From contig JAGWHB010000002.1 in assembly GCA_028867035.1 (NCBI GenBank), forward strand, positions 272,852-336,851: a DNA stretch of 64,000 bases, given 5' to 3'. The position numbers were made by a program, and so were the translations under genes. Positions 24,675 to 31,810 of this stretch are shown one piece after another. Positions within the stretch are counted from its first letter, which is position 1. Each line of letters starts with the position of its first letter. The notes beneath the pieces were generated by a model. The model was given only the letters and a program-made list of their open reading frames with translations, was not told the origin of the DNA and did no database searches. The DNA comes from Nitrososphaerota archaeon. Lineage in GTDB: Archaea; Thermoproteota; Nitrososphaeria; Nitrososphaerales; Gagatemarchaeaceae.

Positions 24675-25457
24675 ATGCTGGAATCAGCTCTAAGGTATCT
24701 GGGCGCCTACAAGGTCTACGAGGGGAGGCTGAAGGCCCAGGTAGAGGGGGAAGAGATCCCGAGCCACATAGGGATAATCCTGGACGGGAACAGGAGGTGG
24801 GCCCAGAACCAGGGGATGTCCCGGGGGCTTGGCCACGAAGAAGGAGCAAACCGGGCGGAGGAGCTCCTCGACTGGTGTCACGACCTGGGCATCAAGACTG
24901 TGACCCTCTACGTCCTGTCGACGGAGAACCTTGACAGAGGACCTGAGGAGCTGAGGGATCTGTTCGAGCTGATCGAGGCCAGGCTGAACAGGCTCCTCAA
25001 CGACCCCAGGATAGTGAGGTACAAGGTCAACGTAAGGGCCATCGGGCACTTGGACCTGCTGCCAAAGTCCATCATGGACCTTCTGAAGGCGATCGAAAAG
25101 AAGACGGCGGACTACAGAGACCACTACCTGAACATCGCAGTCGCCTATGGCGGCCGCTTGGAGATCACCGACGTCGTCCGCTCTGTGGCCCAGGACGTCA
25201 AGAGCGGCAAGATCAGCCCCGAGTCCATCACCGAAGACACTGTTTCAAAGAGGCTCTATACGTCGTACCTTCCGAACCAGGAGCCCGACCTGATCATAAG
25301 GACATCCGGGGAGGAGAGGATGAGCGGGTTCCTGCTGTGGCAGGGGGCATACTCGGAGCTCGTCTTCATGGACGTCTTCTGGCCGGCGTTCAGATACATC
25401 GACCTCCTCAGGGCCATCAGGACGTATCAGAAGCGCAGACGGCGGTATGGAAAGTAA
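24675..25457 (+). CDS. uppS: Cis-polyprenyl (undecaprenyl-type) diphosphate synthase
   Basis: Condenses isopentenyl diphosphate units in cis to make the long-chain lipid carrier used for N-glycosylation in archaea. The 260-residue protein has the signature IILDGNRRWAQNQGM with the catalytic Asp, then TLYVLSTENLDR, NIAVAYGGRLEITD, and the C-terminal DLIIRTSGEERMSGFLLWQ and ELVFMDVFWPAF. These cover the five conserved regions of the family. It starts 3 nt after the DUF373 stop. The product feeds dolichol-like carriers; glycosyltransferases occur elsewhere in the window at 36.7 kb. Confidence 0.95.
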   Translation: MLESALRYLGAYKVYEGRLKAQVEGEEIPSHIGIILDGNRRWAQNQGMSRGLGHEEGANRAEELLDWCHDLGIKTVTLYVLSTENLDRGPEELRDLFELIEARLNRLLNDPRIVRYKVNVRAIGHLDLLPKSIMDLLKAIEKKTADYRDHYLNIAVAYGGRLEITDVVRSVAQDVKSGKISPESITEDTVSKRLYTSYLPNQEPDLIIRTSGEERMSGFLLWQGAYSELVFMDVFWPAFRYIDLLRAIRTYQKRRRRYGK

Positions 25458-25499
25458 TTCTAAACATTTATGACCGCTGGGTCGGATGGGGAGGACAGA

Positions 25500-25937
25500 T
25501 TGAAAGTAGCTCTCGGGACGCTCAAGGACAAAGGTGACGCGCTGGTGGTCTTCCTCGAGCCGAGGGTGGGCGTCAAGCCGTCTCTGTCCGGGGACGCAAT
25601 CGAGATCGAGGACGAAAGCCTGAGGGAGGGGGTGAGACCCCGCCATGTGAAGACGTACATCAAGAGGTTCCTCTACATGAACGGCGTCAGGAAGAAGTAC
25701 AGGGTATTCGTTTCTGGGAAAGAGCTGACAATCCAGGAGATAGAGCTCGGCGAGGAAGAGGAGGAGAAGAGGCCGGAGAAGAAGCTGGAAGAGGTCCCGA
25801 AGGAGGAAGAGAAGGCGGAGACGCCGGAGAAGGGGGCGGAGGCGGTGGCCGAGGAAGAGGAGCCCGAGGAAAAACCAAAGGCGAAGAAGTCGGCGGCAAA
25901 GAAGCCGCGCGCAAAGAAGAAGAAGAAGGCCGAATAA
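25500..25937 (+). CDS. Probable eL22-like ribosomal protein with charged tail
   Basis: A 145-residue protein with a compact N-terminal domain of about 75 residues and a long Glu/Lys-rich tail ending in KKPRAKKKKKAE. The domain (GDAIEIEDESL, PRHVKTYIKRFLYMNGVRKK, YRVFVSGKELTIQEIEL) resembles the second half of eukaryotic eL22, where a similar helix ([20 protein letters not shown]) is followed by a WLRVV strand and an acidic tail. Homology is inferred from this by-eye pattern. TTG 25500 is preceded by GGGGAGG (25488-25494) and by an AT box near 25463; an ATG at 25470 would lie before the likely transcription start. It follows uppS by 42 nt. It may instead be an unrelated small RNA-binding protein. 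Confidence 0.6.
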   Translation: MKVALGTLKDKGDALVVFLEPRVGVKPSLSGDAIEIEDESLREGVRPRHVKTYIKRFLYMNGVRKKYRVFVSGKELTIQEIELGEEEEEKRPEKKLEEVPKEEEKAETPEKGAEAVAEEEEPEEKPKAKKSAAKKPRAKKKKKAE

Positions 25938-25942
25938 GATCT

Positions 25943-26335
25943 CTACTCTGGCCTGGCAATTCTTGCCCTGCGAAGCCGCTTTTCCCGCAGTAGCGCCCTG
26001 AGGTAGTTTCTGGACTCGCGGAGGTTCTTCAGGGCCAGGGTGAAGTCCCCCAGCGCGAAGTCCTCGGAGCCCTTCTTGAGGCTCTTCAGGGCGAACTGGA
26101 GCGCCTGCCTTTCATCGGGGACGGCATACACCTTCAGTTTGATGAACCTGCCAGGGTTCTCCTCGTCTATCTCGAACTTGATGAATGCTATGCTTTTCTC
26201 GACCTTCACGTAGGCGACCCAGACTGAACGGAGCTGGTCCGCCGACGGCTCCCCCGAAACAGAGTCAAGGGCTGACTCGACCCTCGAGAGTGCGTCGGCG
26301 AGGTCTGCCTTCGTCTCCCTCCTCCATTCGCTCAC
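25943..26335 (-). CDS. Small helical protein, function unknown
   Basis: Not recognised. About 130 residues from GTG 26335, with charged amphipathic helices: ETKADLADALSRVESALDSV, VWVAYVKVEKSIAFIKFEID and a basic end LREKRLRRARIAR. The frame is open further upstream to 26461, but that part overlaps the promoter of the divergent gene and looks non-coding; an AT box (gattttgt on the minus strand, 26364-26372) lies 33 nt before the GTG. It ends 5 nt from the convergent eL22-like gene. The HEPN-like look (helical, paired charged helices) is too weak to name. Confidence 0.6.
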   Translation of the reverse strand: MSEWRRETKADLADALSRVESALDSVSGEPSADQLRSVWVAYVKVEKSIAFIKFEIDEENPGRFIKLKVYAVPDERQALQFALKSLKKGSEDFALGDFTLALKNLRESRNYLRALLREKRLRRARIARPE

Positions 26336-26390
26336 GACTGCCCCATCGCCATCTGCATCTCGGACAAAATCGGCTTTCCCCTTCTGATTA

Positions 26391-26399
26391 CTTATAACC
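26391..26399 (+). promoter_or_regulatory. TATA-like box of the two-repeat protein gene
   Basis: cttataacc is centred 27 nt before TTG 26422, supporting a leaderless TTG start. Confidence 0.55.
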
Positions 26400-26421
26400 A
26401 AGACGGAGACGGCGCCAAGAG

Positions 26422-27099
26422 TTGCCGAAAAAGGATGAACAAAGGATCGGCGGCGCCGCATACGTCGGCCTCGACTCCCTGCTCGACCTCGGGCGGCTCT
26501 CGTGTGCTCTGGAGAGGGCGCCGTTCCCTCTATTCGCGTTCAAGCAGGGGAAGGCGACGAGGATAGCCGCCCAGGCGGACCTCTTCATGGGTACCCCCAT
26601 CTTCTATTATTTCGACAACGGCACCGTGGACGAGTTCCTCGCATACAGGATTACGGGCGAAGGGGAGGAGGTACAGTTCGTGAGCTCGGCCAGCAACGCT
26701 TCGTACCTCTACGCACCTGTGATTAGGGTGCAGAAGATGCCGAAGCCCCTTGAGGAGAAGGAGGGATTCCAGGACAAGTTCATGTCGGTCGAAGTCGAGA
26801 ACATTCCAAGCCTGGTGAAGGTCGGGGCCTACAAGACCCTCTTCGAGGAGCCGCCCCTTCCTCTGTTCGCCTTCCCCCAGGGGGGGAGCTGGATAATCGG
26901 GACGTTCGCCAGAATCGACGACTACGAGGAGGCGTCCATCTTTTTCTACACGAGGGGAAAGGAGGAGCCATCCGGGTTCCTCAGATACTCGTACGACAAG
27001 ATAACGGAGGCGACCTACGTCAAGCGGACCGACGAGCCCGGGTACCACTACATCAAGGTGGTCAAGCTGACAGGGGTGCACCCCCTAGTCGAGTTCTAG
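26422..27099 (+). CDS. Two-repeat soluble protein, function unknown
   Basis: Not recognised. The 225-residue product is an internal duplication. The first half has PFPLFAFKQGKATRI then GTPIFYYFDNGTVDEFLAYR, and the second has PLPLFAFPQGGSWII then ASIFFYTRGKEEPSGFLRY, each followed by a tyrosine-rich strand (YLYAPVIRVQKM; YHYIKVVKL). The repeats are about 100 residues each and predicted beta-rich. It has no signal peptide or membrane segment. The start codon is TTG with a TATA-like box 27 nt upstream. It stands between a divergent helical protein and a convergent Nudix gene (overlap 4 bp), so there is no operon to suggest a role. Confidence 0.8.
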   Translation: MPKKDEQRIGGAAYVGLDSLLDLGRLSCALERAPFPLFAFKQGKATRIAAQADLFMGTPIFYYFDNGTVDEFLAYRITGEGEEVQFVSSASNASYLYAPVIRVQKMPKPLEEKEGFQDKFMSVEVENIPSLVKVGAYKTLFEEPPLPLFAFPQGGSWIIGTFARIDDYEEASIFFYTRGKEEPSGFLRYSYDKITEATYVKRTDEPGYHYIKVVKLTGVHPLVEF

Positions 27100-27509
27100 C
27101 CTGAACTCCTGATGAAGCGCTCCGCCTCAGTGAGGGTGGCCTTCGAGTTGTTGTACGAAGCCTTCTGAACGGCGTCACCGAAGTGGAACCACCCGTAACC
27201 CTGATGCTCGAACGAGACCTTCACGGCGTCGCTCAGTGTGGATCCGAGGAGGTACACCACCTGCTTGTGGATGTCCTTTCCGTCGCGCCTGTAGAAGTAC
27301 TCTATCACCTTCCTGAACCCGGGGAGGATCGCCAAGTCCTTCAGGCCCGTTTCCTCCTCGACCTCCCTCATTACAGTCTGCAGCTCTGTTTCGCCCTTCT
27401 CGACCCCGCCCTTGGGGAAGTCCCATCTACCTGCATTCTGAAGGAGAAGGTACATCCGCCCTGCTGGAGTGACCCTGAAGACGACGGCCCCGGCTGACCT
27501 TTCTTCCAT
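27096..27509 (-). CDS. Nudix hydrolase (Ap4A hydrolase-like)
   Basis: A 137-residue pyrophosphohydrolase. The Nudix box is intact: GGVEKGETELQTVMREVEEE then TGL, preceded by GRWDFPKG, with ERSAGAVVFRV at the start. This arrangement, with a Tyr/Phe-rich middle (VIEYFYRRDGKDIHKQVVYLLG), resembles diadenosine tetraphosphate hydrolases (NUDT2 type). It would cleave Ap4A or related nucleoside diphosphate-linked compounds in the cytoplasm. A TATA-like CTATTAATCC box on the minus strand is centred about 26 nt upstream of the ATG. Substrate is inferred from family resemblance only. Confidence 0.9.
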   Translation of the reverse strand: MEERSAGAVVFRVTPAGRMYLLLQNAGRWDFPKGGVEKGETELQTVMREVEEETGLKDLAILPGFRKVIEYFYRRDGKDIHKQVVYLLGSTLSDAVKVSFEHQGYGWFHFGDAVQKASYNNSKATLTEAERFIRSSG

Positions 27510-27627
27510 CCCACGTTGTTTTTTTCCACGGATTAATAGCGTTGACTCAGGCGCCTTTCCAAATCGTTAAAACGACTGGCCGCCCCGTCAGGGGTCCCTT
27601 GGAAAAGAAGGATAGGGTATCCCGCTG

Positions 27628-27930
27628 ATGGATTTCGTAGGCAGGCTCAAGGACAAGGTCCAGAAGGAGAACCTCTGGTTCTTCATACTCGTACTCCTCT
27701 CCCAGGAGGAAAGGTACGGGTTCGAGCTCAGGCGGCTCATCAACGACAGGTTCGGGTTCTGGAGTGGGAACGTCACCGCCTATCGGGTGCTCTACGACCT
27801 CGCAAGGCAGGGGATGGTGAAGGCTGAATCGAAAGACAGGAGGAAATACTACAGGATTACCGAACGGGGGTTGAATGAGCTGGAAGAGGCGAGGTCGTTC
27901 ATACGGGGCCTGCTCAAAGATGCCACATGA
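27628..27930 (+). CDS. PadR-family transcriptional regulator
   Basis: A 100-residue winged-helix protein of the PadR group. It has WFFILVLLSQEERYGFELRR, FGFWSGNVTAYRVLYDLARQ (recognition helix) and the wing KDRRKYYRITERGLNEL, which is the usual PadR order; the C-terminal dimerisation part is minimal (about 15 residues). ATG 27628 is the only start, since a stop lies just upstream in frame. The leader carries an inverted repeat GGATA-GGG-TATCC at 27610-27622, and a TCGTT-AA-AACGA repeat lies at 27564-27575 at the promoter. A perfect 16-bp palindrome follows the gene and overlaps the promoter of ino1, a likely operator. Confidence 0.88.
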   Translation: MDFVGRLKDKVQKENLWFFILVLLSQEERYGFELRRLINDRFGFWSGNVTAYRVLYDLARQGMVKAESKDRRKYYRITERGLNELEEARSFIRGLLKDAT

Positions 27931-27931
27931 G

Positions 27932-27947
27932 TTTTACAATTGTAAAA
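27932..27947. promoter_or_regulatory. Perfect 16-bp palindrome, probable operator in the ino1 promoter
   Basis: TTTTACAATTGTAAAA reads identically on both strands. It lies 2 nt after the PadR-family stop and overlaps the AT-rich promoter of ino1 (tgtaaaata). A repressor bound here would block TBP. The half-site TTTTACAAT is nearly repeated in the superoxide dismutase promoter (57241-57258, minus strand). Binding by the adjacent regulator is inferred. Confidence 0.6.
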
Positions 27948-27984
27948 TAGGAGAAGAAATACCCCGTCGCGGAGGGATTAGACG

Positions 27985-29049
27985 TTGGCAAAGAAGATCA
28001 AGGTCGCCATCGCCGGCGTAGGCAACTGTGCTTCGGCCCTTATCCAGGGCCTCCACTACTACTCCAAGAAGGGCCCGGACGAGGGGCTGACCTACTGGGA
28101 TGTGGGAGGGTACACCCCGAAGGACATCCAGATCGTCGCCGCCTTTGACGTGAACGCCAAGAAGGTGGGCAAGGACCTTTCGCAGGCCATATTCCAGGCC
28201 CCGAACAACACCGTGAAAATAACCGATGTCCCTGAAATCGGGGTCAAGGTGAAGAAGGGACCCGTGCTCGATGGGATAGGCAAGTACCTGAAGGAGGTCG
28301 TGCCGATATCAAGCCAGCCCGACGAGGACGTCGTGCGAGAGCTGAAGGAAACAGGGGCAGAGGTTCTGGTGAACTACCTGCCCGTGGGGAGCATCGCGGC
28401 ATCCGGGGCGTACGCCGAGGCCGCCTTGAAGGCAGGCATTGCATTCGTGAACGCAATCCCGGTGTTCATCGCCTCGGAGAAGAAGTGGGCCGACAGGTTC
28501 GCGGCCGCCGGACTTCCGGTGGCCGGGGACGACGTCATGAGCCAGGTCGGTGCCACCGTCCTCCACAAGACACTGGTGAAGATGGCCGTGGACAGGGGGG
28601 TGAAGGTCGACGAGACATATCAGCTGAACATCGGCGGGGATACCGACTTCCTGAACATGCTGGAGGAGAGCAGGCTGAAAGACAAAAGGGAGAGCAAGAC
28701 TTCGGCCGTGCGGGCCATGTCTCCCTACGAGGTGCCCACCAGGATAGGCCCCAGCGACTACGTGCCCTTCCTTGACAACGACAAGGTATGCTACATCTGG
28801 CTGAAAGGGCGGTACTTCGGGGGGAGCATAGTGAAGATGGACGTGAAGCTGCACGTGGTCGACGCCTACGACAGCGGGGGCGTCATGGTTGACGCGATCA
28901 GAGGGGCGCGGCTCGCCCTTGACAGGGGCGTTTCGGGCCAGCTAGAGAGCCTCTCGGCCTTCTGCTTCAAGCACCCGCCCATCCAGATGCCGTACCCTGC
29001 GGCCAAGGCCGCATTCGAAGAATTTACTTCGGGGAAGAGGGAACGGTAG
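27985..29049 (+). CDS. ino1: Inositol-3-phosphate (myo-inositol-1-phosphate) synthase
   Basis: Converts glucose 6-phosphate to inositol phosphate for archaeal inositol phospholipids and compatible solutes. The 354-residue protein has an N-terminal Rossmann motif (KVAIAGVGNCASALIQGL), AAFDVNAKKVGKDLSQAI, VNYLPVGS, and FVNAIPVFIA, GDDVMSQVGATVLHKTL with the catalytic region, and NIGGDTDFLNM, all typical of the archaeal/actinobacterial class. TTG 27985 is preceded by GGAGGGA at 27971-27977. It lies 54 nt after the PadR gene across the palindromic operator. Its last 26 bp overlap the end of the convergent surface protein gene. Confidence 0.94.
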   Translation: MAKKIKVAIAGVGNCASALIQGLHYYSKKGPDEGLTYWDVGGYTPKDIQIVAAFDVNAKKVGKDLSQAIFQAPNNTVKITDVPEIGVKVKKGPVLDGIGKYLKEVVPISSQPDEDVVRELKETGAEVLVNYLPVGSIAASGAYAEAALKAGIAFVNAIPVFIASEKKWADRFAAAGLPVAGDDVMSQVGATVLHKTLVKMAVDRGVKVDETYQLNIGGDTDFLNMLEESRLKDKRESKTSAVRAMSPYEVPTRIGPSDYVPFLDNDKVCYIWLKGRYFGGSIVKMDVKLHVVDAYDSGGVMVDAIRGARLALDRGVSGQLESLSAFCFKHPPIQMPYPAAKAAFEEFTSGKRER

Positions 29050-31759
29050 CGGCAGCGGCCTTCCTTCTGACGTAGAAGGCTGTCGCGAGGAGCGCAAGGA
29101 TGACGAAGGCGGTCGGGATCAGGTATCTCGTTGTCACGTCCTCGGCTATGGCTATCCCCGACTTCGATGGCACCGTCCCCACCACCGTCGCGCCTGCGTA
29201 GGTGAAGGTGAGCTTGGCTCCGTCGAACGGGACTGTGATTCCCGAGCTGGCGACAGCGGACGCGCTGGCCGTCGCCGAAGAGTTAGGACCTAGGCTCGAT
29301 TCGGTGATGATGAGAGTCCCGCCGGAGACCTGCAAGTTCTGCAGGGCGGAAAGGCTTAGGCCCGTCGGGACAGGGAGCCTGAAGAGGACGTCGGACACGG
29401 TGACCGAGGACGGGTTCGTGATCTTGAACCAGACCGTGAAGTTCTTGCCTTCCTCGGGGGTCGCGGGGTTCGTGGTGATCGTAACAGAGAGCGGCTGATA
29501 CACCTCCACCTTGGGTTCAGCTCCATGGAAGGAGAATGAGGTCCCCCCGAAGAAGAAAGTGGCTGTGGCAGGGGTCCCGTGAAGGACCCCGGCACCCTGT
29601 GACATAACGACCCCATAGGAGAAAGTGGAGTTCCCGTTGGGGGCTATGGGGGTCGGCCCCTTTACCAGGGAGGTCGCGTTGGAAAGCGAGTCGAAAGAGT
29701 CTACCGTCGACTTCAGCGTCGCATTGTAGAACGGGAGGGGCCCGGCGTTGAACGCGGCCACGGTCACAGTCGACCTCATGCCCCCGAACAAAGCGCTGGG
29801 GGAGAACGACTTCGATAACAGGAGGCCACTGGGCGCGGCTGCCGCGTTCGACCTTCCAGTGACGTTCAGACCCGCGGTGACCCCCTCGAAGTCGAGCGGG
29901 GCAATCACGTAGCTGGCAAGCTTCGTCGGGTTATAGGCCATGTAAGTGGTCACAAGGGAGGATGCGTTGAGGACCCTGTAAGAAATCGTCACCACACCCC
30001 CGGAGCACGTAATCCCCTTGCCCGCCGTCGTCCCGCACCCGAGGCCGCTCGGTAAGGTCCCGCTAGCTTTGAAGGACGTGACGTTCCGGGGCCCGTTGTT
30101 CGTCACCGAGAACGAGATGTTCAGGTTGTTCTCCAAACTTGGGAGGGCCGTCGTGGCGACCCCCACCGTCAAGGCGGGGTTTCCAATGTTCATTGACGTA
30201 TGGAAGAATACGCTGGAAAGTTTGTTGGTGGTAGCGTTGAGGGTGCTCCCTGCCGGGTCCTGGTAGGTGACGGCGAAATCCTTCGTAAGGTTAATCCCTA
30301 TCAGGCCCATCGCCGACTGAGAGACCGTGACTGTGGCGGTCCCGCCTGCGGAGCTCGCTGTCTTGGCCGCCAGCCCGGGGATGGACTGGCCGGCGATGAT
30401 GACAGAGGAAGCTGGAAGGGTTCCCACGTTCACCACGGTGACGTTGAGCTTCTGCGGAGAGCCCACGGGCTCCCCCAGGTTCCCGTCGGGGGTCAGATAT
30501 GCGTATACGACCGCGTCGTCGGCGCCAAGAGACAGCCGGATGGGGTTGAGGACGGCTGTCGCGTTGAAAGTCACTCCGTCGGCCTGATACTGGTACCGGA
30601 CCACCGAGGCGGGTATCGTGACGCTCCCCGTGGAAGTGCCCGTGTACTGCAACCTGTAGACGGGGGTGATGCTCGCCCCTGCAGACAGGGACGTCGTGGG
30701 CACCGTGTCGCTCCCGCCGAGCAGTTTGAACGCCGTGCCCTGGCTCCACCAGTCGTCAGAGAATGTGATCTTCGTGATGGTGTAGGTCGGGGAGAGGTTC
30801 CTGAGTGTGAGAGTGACAGCGAGCGTGCTGTTCGCCCTGAGGACCCCGACGTCGACGGCTCTGGTGGCCAGGAGGGGGGCTTTCTGCTCGACGACGGTAG
30901 CATTGATCTTCGTGACGTGATGGCCGGCCGCCAGACTGAGCGTATAGGAGCCCGTGAACGCGGCGCTGTTGCTCGTCACCGTCGCTCCGTCCTTGGTCGA
31001 CACCACTATGCCGTCAAGGAAACTGAATTTGATGACCGAGGACGAGCTATGGTTTGAAGCACGCAGTGAGGTAAGGCCGCTGCCAAAGTAGTTGAGGAAG
31101 GTCGGATTCCCGGAAGAGCCAAGGGCAGAGGCGCTTATCGACCCGACGACCAGGTTGTGGGTGAACCCAGATGCGGACTTCACCCCCTCGAGAACGACGA
31201 ATGGGGAACTTGTCGTAGAGAAGCTGCTGGTCGGAATCGCCGAAGCGAACCCGCCCTCTCCCGTTGGGAGGAAGTTGTGGAGGAGGGTCACGGGGACCAG
31301 GTCAGAGAATGACAGGGAGCTATAGAACGAATAAGTCCCTGTGCCGTTGGTCAGCGAGACGAAGTTCGTCGACAGGTAGGGGTCGATGGCAGCGGCTGCC
31401 GCCGACGCGTCGGCAAATGAGTCAGACCCCACAGTGAGGAACATCCCCTCCGGCGGGACGAAGGGCACGGGCAGGAGGTTGTAGCCTTTCGGTCCGAAGA
31501 CCTGGAAGTCCGACTGCCACCCCCTCGTGTCGATGGCGGTCACGTTGTACCAGCTAAGTCCGGGGACGGACTCGAGCGGGGAGAGGTGGCTGGAGCTGTT
31601 AACACCCCCGAACGTGAAGTACCAGAGTGCGTCGGAGCCTGCGACGTAAACGTTGAGCTTCTCAGTGTAGGTCCCCTGGGCTTGGGCCACCTGGCCGGGC
31701 AAGGCGGCGAGTACCATGAGGGCAACGACGGAGACTGCTAGCAACCTAGAACGTTTCAA
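29024..31759 (-). CDS. Large cell-surface protein with signal peptide and C-terminal anchor
   Basis: A 911-residue secreted protein. An N-terminal signal peptide (KRSRLLAVSVVALMVLAALP, then AQAQ) is followed by an extracellular part rich in Ser, Thr, Gly, Val and N-x-S/T sites. A C-terminal membrane helix (about 880-897, LIPTAFVILALLATAFYV) ends in basic residues RRK, giving an N-out, C-in anchor. The middle to C-terminal part contains several beta-sandwich repeats of the DUF11/CARDB kind, with patterns like NISFSVTNNGPRNVTSF and NFTVWFKITNPSSVTVSDV. It is probably an S-layer-associated or adhesion protein. No enzymatic motif was seen. The 3' end overlaps ino1 by 26 bp. Confidence 0.85.
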   Translation of the reverse strand: MKRSRLLAVSVVALMVLAALPGQVAQAQGTYTEKLNVYVAGSDALWYFTFGGVNSSSHLSPLESVPGLSWYNVTAIDTRGWQSDFQVFGPKGYNLLPVPFVPPEGMFLTVGSDSFADASAAAAAIDPYLSTNFVSLTNGTGTYSFYSSLSFSDLVPVTLLHNFLPTGEGGFASAIPTSSFSTTSSPFVVLEGVKSASGFTHNLVVGSISASALGSSGNPTFLNYFGSGLTSLRASNHSSSSVIKFSFLDGIVVSTKDGATVTSNSAAFTGSYTLSLAAGHHVTKINATVVEQKAPLLATRAVDVGVLRANSTLAVTLTLRNLSPTYTITKITFSDDWWSQGTAFKLLGGSDTVPTTSLSAGASITPVYRLQYTGTSTGSVTIPASVVRYQYQADGVTFNATAVLNPIRLSLGADDAVVYAYLTPDGNLGEPVGSPQKLNVTVVNVGTLPASSVIIAGQSIPGLAAKTASSAGGTATVTVSQSAMGLIGINLTKDFAVTYQDPAGSTLNATTNKLSSVFFHTSMNIGNPALTVGVATTALPSLENNLNISFSVTNNGPRNVTSFKASGTLPSGLGCGTTAGKGITCSGGVVTISYRVLNASSLVTTYMAYNPTKLASYVIAPLDFEGVTAGLNVTGRSNAAAAPSGLLLSKSFSPSALFGGMRSTVTVAAFNAGPLPFYNATLKSTVDSFDSLSNATSLVKGPTPIAPNGNSTFSYGVVMSQGAGVLHGTPATATFFFGGTSFSFHGAEPKVEVYQPLSVTITTNPATPEEGKNFTVWFKITNPSSVTVSDVLFRLPVPTGLSLSALQNLQVSGGTLIITESSLGPNSSATASASAVASSGITVPFDGAKLTFTYAGATVVGTVPSKSGIAIAEDVTTRYLIPTAFVILALLATAFYVRRKAAAATVPSSPK

Positions 31760-31810
31760 GCGAGACGCGGGAGGCCGCTCGCTTCACCATATAAAACCGT
31801 TAAAGCGTCG

